NCBI GenBank assembly: GCA_005656395.1
Contig: SRSI01000077.1
Span: forward strand, 868,001 to 932,000
DNA length: 64,000 bases
Direction: 5' to 3'
Source of the DNA: Strongyloides papillosus
Taxonomy: Eukaryota > Nematoda > Chromadorea > Rhabditida > Strongyloididae
Below are positions 49,541-61,400 of the stretch, in pieces. Position 1 is the stretch's first letter; every line of letters starts with the position of its first letter. Under the pieces are notes generated by a model that ran no database searches, was not told the DNA's origin, and saw only the letters and a list, made by a program, of their open reading frames with translations. The translations under genes and the position numbers were made by a program.

Positions 49541-51941
49541 TTAAAAATAATAAATGAAATTACAATAGGCATTCAATTTTGTCCGTTTAGGTTGCCATGG
49601 TAATTGTTATCATTTTAACGTATTGCGATATTTAACTTTACTTTATAATTTATTGTTTTTCCGTATATTAAAATTATCATATAATAAGTTGCTTATTTTA
49701 ACTAAAAAATTATAATTTTAAATTGACAGTGATAAAAATGTGTTAGAACTACCACAAAATTTATCTAGTACGATTCTAAAATAATGGCAAACGGAGATTA
49801 TTTAAAAAATATATAAGAATTTATTAAGATTTTATCATTTAAATAAAAGTCAATTATATTTTTTTAGTATGACTTTGGACGTTAAATTTTTTATTAACTA
49901 TCTTTTATTTATGCATTTTATAATATTTTTTTCTTTGAATGGATATATGAATATAAAAAGTCACTATTTCGAAGTTTTACATTTGTAATTAGATTTTCAG
50001 TTTTTCAGATAAGTTTTACTATAATTTCACAAAGCATTTTTAAAGAATATCAGTTTAATGAACTAAACTTTGTCTCTTTATTTTATTTGTTAGAAATTAC
50101 ATTTCAAAATTTAATAATAATTGTCTAGAGTTATAACAATAAAGATTTCAAAGTTTCCTTTTATATTTGATTAATCAAAGAAGTTGTTAGTTGATTAGTA
50201 AAATTAATTTAGTTTCTCAACATTACATATTTTAATTTACTATTTTGTTATAATTTTTTTTAGAACAGAAATAAAATTATCTAAAATTTATATAATACAG
50301 AAATCTATTTTAAAAAATCAAAACAATTTTATTAGTTATCCTGCTTAAATTCTTATTTAAAAAAATAATAGGAAAAATACAGATAATAAAGAATTAAAAA
50401 ATATACTTTTGAAAAAATGCGTTAATACTCTGTAAAACATTTTCAATAGAAGTTTATGGGAGCAATGTAATTTAGTTACAAACAGAGAGTTACATATTTG
50501 ATATATTTAACATTCTAACAATACTGAAAAAACTCAACAAAAAACATATAATACAACGTTGTTTTTATAGCTTTAAACTTTTTGTACACAAATTAGTATA
50601 AGATTTATCTATTTATCATAAATTGCACAGAAAGTAGAAGAAACTAAATGTTTTTTATCTATGCTATAAACCATCAAAAGTGCTTATATATTAAATAATC
50701 ATTTCAAAAGCTATGACAACTAAAATATAATGTTTAATTAATTAAAATTTTAAATTTTGTAAAAAAATAGAATCAACTTATCAAAATTATAATGAATGAA
50801 GATAGTCAACGGACCATGTTCTGATTTGCAATGATTAATTTATAATGAGAAAATAAAATTATCCTAAGACATTAAATTCTTCAGACAAATAAGAGCTTGC
50901 ATGACACTTTATGTTAGTTGAACAGAATCTACAATTATCATGTCGTTTTGATAAATTAAAGCGTATGAGTGGTTACATAATGTATAGAAAAAGTTACGAG
51001 AAATTTAATGATTGCTTATTTACTACTTTTCAATATATTATTGAATAAATCTCAAAGATTAACAGATGTTTTGATTCTTTCGTTATGTTATCTTCAAATT
51101 TAGTACTGTCCGAAATGAAAAAGTAGTTTTTACTATATTCTTTGTAATTTGAAATAAAAAACTTAGTAAAATCGAGATTTATCTGCTTTTAGAAAATAAC
51201 AAAAAATTAATTTCTAAGAGTATTCCAACAATTCTTACATTACCACAACTCTTTTATACCGTAAATTGTACAACCAAACATTTGCCAAATCTATATATCC
51301 CAAATCTACAAAACAAAGATAATTTACATTTTCGTTTAAAAAGTGATTTAATGTACTATTTCAAATTTCCTTTTTATGGTAGAAATACTGACATTTTTTA
51401 AGTGTATTTACAATATTGTTTTAAAATTAGAAACAAAAAGTTTATGTAATTAAGGTGAAAATTGCCTAATCAGTTGAAAATATCTATGCAATAACATTTT
51501 TTATTCTCTTTAAATTATTATTTTAAAAAAAAATGTGTAGAATTCAAAAAAAAGTTTTTTCAAAAAACTTTTTGTTGTAAATGTAAAAAATGGTCTCCTT
51601 AAAAAAATTGGCAGAGAAATTTATGATGTGCAGGGTAGAGAATATAGTTTGTACCAAAATATTAGTTATATAGGAACTATAATCATCCCATTCGTGCTAA
51701 GATATATACTGTTCTATGAAACTTTGAAGATAAATACTATTAGAATGATTCAACTTGACTGAAAATACTGAGGCTTTTTATATTAGTTTCCCATAATTAC
51801 AGAAAAATTTTCTCAGAGTTTATACTTTTCGATTTATTCAGAATTTCTAGTTATTTTTGCAAGTGACTTTTTTGAAATAGTCGTTTTATTTATACATTTC
51901 TTTAAATATTTATAACGAATAACTTTTTTTAGGTTCCAGTT
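49541..51941. other. Long AT-rich divergent intergenic region between TMEM107 and RPS26
   Basis: About 2.4 kb. The X-box for TMEM107 lies at 49591-49604. A cttttttttag-type acceptor ends at 51932, ten bases before the RPS26 ATG. The rest is AT-rich with no coding frame, RNA gene or repeat I can support. Confidence 0.5.
49591..49604 (-). promoter_or_regulatory. X-box (RFX/DAF-19 site) of TMEM107
   Basis: GTTGCCATGGTAAT is a nearly perfect palindromic X-box (consensus RYYNYYWTRRNRAC; only the last base departs). It lies 50 bp upstream of the start codon of a ciliary gene, inside the 60-250 bp window typical of DAF-19 targets in C. elegans or just short of it. RFX factors activate ciliary genes through this element. 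Confidence 0.85.
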
Positions 51942-52339
<398 letters not shown>

Positions 52340-52504
52340 TTTGTTTCAATTGTTGTTTTGTGGTTAATATTTTATAAATGCTGTTAACAATATTTGTTAT
52401 TTTATTTAAATTTTATTACAAAATTTTTTAGAAAGAGAATTTTAATGAAAAACAAAAAAGCAAATTAAATGAGAATTTATAATACTATAAAATTTATAAA
52501 CATT

Positions 52505-55442
52505 TTATACCCGCACACTCAAATCAGGCTCCAAGTTAAGTTTTTTTGTTGCACTTAAATATATATTATGTGGTGCAGACTCAACGGTATAGTCACTTCG
52601 TTCTTCCTCATCTTCCTCAACTTTTTTTACACATTTGGGTGAACTGGAAGACTGCGGAAGTGATATTCTTCTAATTTTGCTAACTTTGTCTGTACTTTTT
52701 TTGCCTCCTTTTCTTTTTGAAATATGAGGATTATCTTGATAGAGATTCTTTAGTTTATACATTCTTAATTGTGTGTACACTCTTTTTAGTTCGGCTCTTA
52801 TGTCTTCAGGATTCATATCAACTATTGGTATTTCGGCAAAATCAATTGTGCCATTTATTAAATTGTCACGTAACTTAGCTAAACTTGGATGAGCTCTACC
52901 ACTACTACCAGACATTGTTAATGTTCTTCGATTTGTTTCAGATGTGACAGTATAAAATTTCGGAGCCATAATTATGATAATATTTACTGTTACTGTTAAT
53001 TGAAGTTGAACAAAAGTAATTGTTAATAACATTTCAGAATCTGCAGTCTTTCTGTAAGCATACCTTAAAAAATTGGCGATAATTGTTACTATTGTTTCAA
53101 ATACAATTGCCAGTGAAAATTGCCAGCGTTCCATCCAACTTGAATTTCTCGCCTTATAACAAAGTCGAAGAGCATATATAAGGAAAGCTAATTCGTATGC
53201 ATGCCAAATTAACGTCCAAGTCTGTAAATGACATTGAGGCCAAACTGCTTTCCATAACTTTTCATCTGTCCATGAACCAAAAGTCCATGCTAATAATCCC
53301 GTTGTTGTAAGGAGAAGAAAGCAACAAAGATATTTCAATAAATCAACTTCTTTGACAAAGACATGATGTGCTTTTCTTACACGATACTCTTGTAGATTTC
53401 TAAAAAAATATAAATATGTTATATAATAATAATTAATATCATACCGATAAATTTTTAAAACAATTGCACCATAAAAAGTTGAAAATCCAATTTGCCTAAG
53501 CCAAATAGCATATGCACAACTACTGCTTTCAAAATTAACTTTATCAATTAATACAATTGTATAAAGGATTGCAGCACCTATTAGAAAAATTTCCATTAAC
53601 GCCCAACCTCTAGCTTCATGACGTTGTCTTCTTCTTTCTAGTACAACAACTGGTATTAAACAAAGACAAGTTATAACACAAATTAGATTAAGTACGAACC
53701 ACATTGATGTGATACGAGAAACCTCAGAACGGCAAAATGATTTTGTCTCACTACAACAATCGCGTGCGTAAAATTTTAAAGAGCCGTATGATGTGAAAGA
53801 ACACTGAAATAAAATTTTCATTAATAACAAAAAAGTTTAACATTTGAAAGTTGGAAAAAAAAATTTAAAATTGATTTGTAAAATGTTTTAATGAGCTAAT
53901 TATACATGTATTTGTATAAAAGGAAAAGGATAATAGTAGGCAATATTTTAGAATTGCCTTTTCCACCATTTGACATAATTTATCTTCAGAAACAAAAAGA
54001 ATTATTTTGAAAAATAAGAAAATAAACTTTATTTTGAGGAATTGACTTTTGTGTGAGTTAAAAAGATGTCAGAAAAGACAATTGATAAAATATTATGTAG
54101 GAGATTAGATTTTAAGAAGCAATTGTTGGATTCTAAGAGTCTAATATTTATTTTTTTATATAGATGAAATAGTATCTGTTAAGCATCAAATAAAGCCAAA
54201 TATTTGTTCAATTGTCTTAATGTCATTAAAATATGTATGTAATATATATATATACCGAAAGTGAGATTAATTTTTATTATACAATATAATTAATCAAAAA
54301 TATTTTTCAATTATATGATACTTATAAAAATGTCAGTAGTAATAATTTAGAAGAATTTTAATGAATTTGTAGTAGTTTTTAAATTTATAGTTAGTAAAAA
54401 TATTTTGCATGAGTGAAGAAAGTATATTGAAAGTACATTAGAATATTTTTAAATAAAATCTTATTTTTGCATTTATTATTATTTGGTTTTAGGATTTTGC
54501 CTAGAAGTACCAATGATGGGTATAACTTTGAATAGGGAATAAGCCTTCGATTATAAAAATTTTCTTTAAATATTATTTTAACATTACTAACATCTAAATA
54601 TCTGCAATTATAAAGAGGAAAAACTTCAAGATTTTCCTCTTGACATGTCGACATTACATTTAATTATATAAAAAAGTTATACAAATAAGACGATAATTTG
54701 AATGAATAAAGCTCTTATTAAGGAAGAAAAAAATATTTTTTTTAAAGTAATATCTTTTATTTTTATAACATACCTTATTAGAATAACACTCTGAAGAAAG
54801 CCCACAAGAATCAAGTTTTCTTAACGGTAATGTTGCATGGAGATATTTGTTGTCCTTAGACGTTGGGTATACAACAACTGCTTCCCAATTAGGTTCAGGA
54901 TCACATTTTAAGTATAATCCAAATGTAGGATTAGATCTTCGATTACCTGATTTTATGTATCCAGAATCTAAATAAACATCATATCCATTTTGTTTTGTAT
55001 TAAAAATTGAATGAGATATAAGGGTTGCATTCAAAGGAACTTCTTTTGTATATAGATGTGGATGTATTGCTACTGTTTGTGAAATCCATAAAATTTTATA
55101 TCTTAAATCACCTGTCAATGATTCATTAATTATTTTTTGGAGAACTTTATTGGATAACGTTCTGTTACAGGGAGTAGTTATTGATAATTCTCTTAAAATA
55201 TCAGAAAGTGTTGCCAGATCATTAAGATCTGGAGATTTTTTTGATTTATTATTTACATTATCTGAATTTAAAAAGTTATCTGCATTAACATTTTCTGTTA
55301 TAAATGCATTGATTTTATTCTTTCCAATTTCGTTGTTTTGGGTAGTTTTTTTAGTTGAGGAATAATTAATATACTTTTTTTTTTCATCCACAAAATCGCC
55401 ATTAACAGGTAAAATAATTAGTAGTACAAATAATAACATCAT
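52505..55442 (-). CDS. Class C orphan G-protein-coupled receptor, GPR158/GPR179-like
   Basis: Exons 55442-54774, 53803-53445 and 53399-52505 join in phases 0 and 2 to give about 640 residues. The start at 55442 is chosen because it opens a signal peptide (MMLLFVLLIILPVNG); an in-frame ATG lies further up at 55595. The extracellular part is short, with Cys clusters (CGLSSECYSNK, then CSFTSYG...DCCSETKSFC). Seven helices follow with GPR158 family marks: WLRQIGFSTFYGAIVLKIYR, RNLQEYRVRKAH, and LTVTVNIIIIMAPKFY at helix 7. The long basic tail would carry regulator contacts; GPR158 binds RGS7-Gbeta5 and its Cache domain senses glycine in mammals. The 970-nt intron joining exons 1 and 2 is inferred from phase and topology only; an extra exon in it is possible. 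Confidence 0.72.
53804..54773 (-). other. Unusually long intron (or missing exon) of the GPR158-like gene
   Basis: A 970-nt interval bounded by a gtatgt donor (54773) and a tttcag acceptor (53804), both phase 0. Every other intron accepted in the window is 35-175 nt. An 87-codon open frame at 54391-54654 on the minus strand includes FPLYNCRYLD, vaguely like the WxxPxYxC region of Cache-domain receptors. I could not find phase-matched splice sites for it. Confidence 0.4.
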
Positions 55443-58400
55443 ATTATTTAATAAATTTAATTTGAAATTTTGTTCTAATAATATGGGTAAATTTAAACAG
55501 CTATTGGACAATTTGCAATCTTTTATCTTCTTCCAAGGAATATTATTGGCACTCTGTAATAAATTATCATCTAAGTAGCCACACCAATCCTGCATTTCAT
55601 AAATATCTCATCTGTTTATTTTTAATGATTTTTCCTCAATCAATTAATTTCTTTGAAAAGATTAATATTGTCGAATAGTGAAAATCGATTATATACACTG
55701 AAACTATTAAAAATTGTTGTAGAATTTGATGAGAATATTAAAGTTATAGTATTAATTATTTGATTTGTTTTGAATGATATTATATAAGTATTCATTTAAT
55801 TGGTTTAATTACGTACTAAAAAAATCATTTAAATATTATTAAAAAGAATCTATGTTAATTAATATATTAAAATTAAATAAAATATTATTTTACCTGATAA
55901 AAGTATTAAGTTTTGAAACCACTTATTAAAAATAGCATTTCTTTTAATAAATTTTTGGCGAAATAATTTTTCTTTACAATAATACTGTTATTACAATTAA
56001 TATTTACAGTATTATTGTTTTAGAAATATTTATATTAAACGATAAAATAAAAAAAATTTTCTTAAAAGTGGCTAAAAATTAAAACTTGTAAAGAATGAAT
56101 ATCGAAAATATTTATATCGTCAGAAAATTTTTAATTGATAGAATAATTGATAAAAATGTACATTATAACTCTATGTTTTTCTATTTTAACATGATATTTG
56201 TTTAGATGAAAGTAATATCTTAGTTTTAAAATACTTCATACTAAAAGTCTATTTTTAATAAAAAAAAAATATAGATAAAAAACACTTTTAACATCTTATT
56301 ATCTAATTATATGAATCATTTTATTATTATATTTTGCACATTATACTGAGTTTTATACAATATTAAAATATTCTTATTTATTATGAACGATTTAAAGTAT
56401 ATATAACTATATATGATGACATATCATTTCCCAAATTAACCCGTCATAAACTAATTGAGAAATGGAAAAAGAGAAGTAAAAAATTGGATAGCATAACGTT
56501 GAAAGAAACAAATAGAGTTAAAATTCTTGTCCCCAATTCTTTACTACTATATTTTCATATATTTAGTTGTGTGCTTCATTAAATAACATGTGAGAAGAAA
56601 TGTACTCAGTAAGATATATACGTATTTTATATATTTTTATAATATGCCTTGTGAGGGAATGACAAAATAAATAAGGGAATGTTTTATAATAGGAAGTATT
56701 TAACATAGTTCACTTGAATAAGGATTATATAGCTTATTAAAATTTTTTTTTATTTAATTCTGATATTATTAAGATTGTCAAATTAAGGTTCACTAATTTT
56801 ATTTTTTTTTATATTTGGTGGAGATAAAATAGTTTTCTAAAATTTTGTAAATATTAGAGTTTGTTTTTATAATAACTATTATTATAATTTAAACTCTTTC
56901 ACGTATACTTCACGTATGTTTTATATAATCAAAAAACGACTATGCTATATCTAGTATTGATGATAAAAAAAATGATGTGGTAAGGAAATTGATGGAATTT
57001 ACTTTATTATCCACATTTTAATATATCTTAAACTTGTGCTCCTATGTCTTTTCATATTGGACATTTAAGAACCCATACTAGTTACTTTTCTTATTTTATT
57101 TTAAGTTTGTTAATATTTAGTCATAAAATGAGTGGTTTATCAAATGGAAGTGACGTTAATAATGGATTGAAAAAATTTTAATAAAATTAAAGATGGTGAA
57201 TTATATTTATAAAATGGAATAGTAATAAAATTATGTCCCATTTCATAGAAAAAAATATTAATTTGAATTCATCTATCAATTACATTAGGACATATTTTTT
57301 AATAAACTAACAACAATTCTTGGTACATCAATTTTTTTTTAAATTTTTTTTATTAAAAATAATACTACTATATTGATCAAAATTTTAAAAAATTTTAAAA
57401 TTTTAATTTAATTCTTAAAATAAATATAGATAAAAGTGTATTAAAAAAGCTTAGAGAGTTAGGATTAAGTTTAACTTGGAAATTTTAAAAAAGTAAATAT
57501 TTTTACCAGATTTGATTTTATTTGCATTGCCAAAATATTTAAAATTTAGTTTCCATGTGTACTAACATCATCAATAATTTAATAATAATGAGTTTGGTTG
57601 TAAAATGACAAGTGGAGGAGTGAAATAAAGAAAGATAACATGTATATTGTATGAAGATTGAGAGTAATGAAATTGTTTAGCTTTTATATATAACAAACTA
57701 GTATTATTCGAATAATAATTTTATATCTTTATTTTATAGATATACCTTATTACTCATAAAAAATGTAAAAATATAAAATATTGATGTTTTGAAATAAAAA
57801 CAATTAAATAATAGAAAAGATTTAAAATTTTTTATCATAAAATTAAATCATATGTTTATTAAAGGGGTATATTGAAATGTCTAATGATACGGAAATATCA
57901 AAAATCGCAGGATATTATCTTACAACTTTTAAAGTACACACTACAAATACGTTATACTTATGAGTTTTGGAGAAAAAAAATAGAAAAGTTTAGAAATAGA
58001 CATGAATATAATTTAAAAATATGTATAACTGTTTAAAAATATTTAAATACGATATATATTGTGTTAAAACTTCTATAAGATATTTAAAAAGGAAGGGAAG
58101 TAAAAAGATAAAGCAACAATGAAAAAGGATAACCTAATACAATGCTAAGGATTGAGAAAAGATAATGAAGGAAGGAAACTTTTGATATTAAGGGGATAAG
58201 GGAATTTGAAGAGATTTGCCACTATTTCATAGTATTTTACTCCTTGGAGAATTGTATTTAAATAGAAAGTAAATTTTATTTAAATGATGATCACTGGTAA
58301 AGATTATTTATCAAATATTATACCCACGAAAGATATAGTAAATATAGAAAAAAAATGTAAAACACCAATCTTTTAAAATATTTATCAATCACATTTCGAT

Positions 58401-61400
58401 AAACAAAAAAACCAAGGAAAATATCAATTAATCTTTTTTTACTAAAATTTTACATTTAATATTAAATAATTAATAAATGCATTGTTTATTCAATTAATAT
58501 GTTTATCAAAAACTTAAAAAAAAACAATTAATTTTATAGATACACTATTGTCGCATATTAATCTAAAATCTAATAACATAAAAATATATAAATAGTTATC
58601 AGATTATGTAAGTTGTTAAATCTAGTTGATAAAATAACATTTACATCATCTCATACTATATTAATATTTAATAATGTTAATTAATCAATTAAATAATATA
58701 ATAAACAATGGTAAATTTTTTCCATGACGACAAAAATATAATTATGCTTAATGAAAATTAGTAAATGATGTATTTTTCATTATTATAATATATAATAAGA
58801 AAAGCACTTAAGTAATAAAATTATAGTTTTAATAGTAATAATAAGCCATAAAAAATGTGCTGATTAAAATAGTCATCTTATTTCGAGATATAATTATAGA
58901 AAAATGATATTTATATTAATAATGTTTGACAAAAAATACTTGCTTATAAAAATAACTTTATTTCGTCTTTTTTAGGAAATCATTTTTATATAAAATAAAA
59001 ATATATGTATATGGTCTGTTATTTTAAAAATTTGATTACTTTTATATCATTCCAACATTAGAAGTACCACTATTTACTTTTAAAAAATGTTTTTTAAATA
59101 ATAATATTATTGTCAAAAAATCATTAATTTTTCCTTTAAATAAATATCTATAATACATAGAATATTCTTGTTATAAATTTTATCATAGTTTTTTTAATTT
59201 AAATCAAGTTTAAAAATAACCAACTATATGTCATTAAATGGTTTTCTTAATAATGTTAATAAAAAACAAAAAATGCAATTCATTTGAGAATTAAGAAAAG
59301 TTGATTAGTTTTGTTCATATTCTAGCTTTACACATGCACATATACAAAGATTAATGGAGCCATTTTACACATATATTTTGAAGCAAGATATATAATTAGA
59401 TTTTACATTAATTTTCATTCACAAAAAATATCACAAATAAACTGAGATAATATCAATATATTTCTGAACTTAAAGATTTTTTGTTAGAAATAGTTTTCTT
59501 AAATAAAAAAGATACATTTTTAAGACTAGGTTTTAACAATAATAAACATGAATAATAAGCAAAAGTTACAATAGTTTGTATAAAATTTCATGAAAACAAG
59601 AATTTATCAATTCATTTCAACATTTTATTTTGAATTTTAATATATATAATATATTATAATATGTTTTGGGCGAAAATATTAACAAAAAACATAAATAACA
59701 GTGATTGTGTTTTATCATTTCCATTTTTTATTTTACAATTTCTAAATATTCTCATTATCGTCCCACTTCTCTTGTAACTCTTCCTCTTTTTACATTTTTC
59801 TTTTTAAAACCCTTTTCCATCACAACTTAAAACATAGTATATAAAATTGCAACTTAGTATTATTTAATGAAGTTACAATGTTTATTACCCCTTGTAGTAG
59901 TATGAATATAGAAAATTGAAAAAATATTTGATAAAGATGGTCTTAAAGGGTGAGGAAAGTCATTTTGAAAATTGAAATTTATAAAAAAAGACCTTTGTAA
60001 GATAATATTGAAGTGTTTTTAAATTAAGAAATATAAATTAGATAAATAGTAACATTAGATAATAATATATAGAAAATAATAATAGAAAGTAATATTTTTT
60101 TTATATTTTATCATAATTGTCAAATGTTTTCCATAATATTTTTCAATAAATTTAACATAAAATTTTTAAATATTTACAAATTCACTGTTAATTTAATGAT
60201 AGGTAGAGAAATGAATATTTTTAATAAAATATATATTCTTATTGTATCTCTTAACACACAAAAATAATAAAAATTAATATGATTTTTTAAAAGCATAAGA
60301 AAATAATAATAATATCAGTAAAGAAAAAGGATAACATATTTATATTAGTCGATTAAATAAAAAGCCTCAAACTATTTTAAATATCTTTTCAATATACATG
60401 AACAGCAGACATTTAAAAAATTTGATAAAAATAAAAGAAGAAAATTATGCATGTCTTGCAAATTTTATTATGTAAATTGACATTTGATAATTTATCTGAA
60501 AGTTCAACTTATATTAACTAAATTTAGACTTTTAAAGATTAAGTATTGTTTATAAATCTTTTTTTTAAGACATTATACTATTTAGTATAATAAAAAATTT
60601 ATATTTCAAAATATATATTCAGTTAAATAATAAAATAAATAAATCGCAAATGTATTCTAAAGATGCATAGACAGAATATAACAATTAGTATTTCCAAAAA
60701 AGAATTTTTTAATAATAATGATATGAAGTAATTAATTTTACTAGCGTAGTAATTTTTCAGAAGCATAATTATAATTTAAAAAGTTTAATCAATTTATTAT
60801 TGTATAAAATTTTCAATAATTCATTAAATTCTCAATTTCCGTTATAAAATTACAATAGAAAATTTGTATTTGTTGATTACATGTAACTTTTAGATTATAT
60901 ATTTTAATTATTGCTTTCAAAAAATTTAAATATATCAGCTTATCACGTGATTGCAAAATTAAAATGTGTCAAGCAAAATCTTGTGTTCATTCTTTATCTT
61001 TAAAAATATTTTAAATATATCATTGTTGCATAAAAAATTAAAAAATTTTATTAAATATTGAAGTTATTTTTTATTATTAGTGTTGGGAAAAGAAAACTGA
61101 ATTATTTAAATTTTTTCTTTAGAAATTTCGATTTTTTAATTAATAAAGATATACAAATCAATTGTAAATAAGAACATTAATCACTTATAATATATTTATG
61201 GCAATTAAAATTTTTTATGTATTTTTTTTCTTAAAAAAATACTCATATAAAGTACAATCCATGTTTCAAAGGTTTAACCAGTAACTAAAAAAGTATTGCT
61301 CCGCTTTAAGTTAAATAAAATTTCTCTGAAAAAAGAAAATACTTAGATAGAAGATTATATATGTGCAGATAAAGAAAATATTACTTAAAAATATGTTGTA

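Noticed and set aside
54391..54654. 87-codon minus-strand frame as an extra receptor exon
   Set aside because: It shows only vague resemblance to a Cache segment and lacks phase-compatible splice sites on both sides.
55804..55816. ggtttaattac, resembling the start of a nematode spliced leader
   Set aside because: The match stops after 11 bases, no leader donor (AG-gta) or Sm site follows, and such AT-rich words are frequent here.
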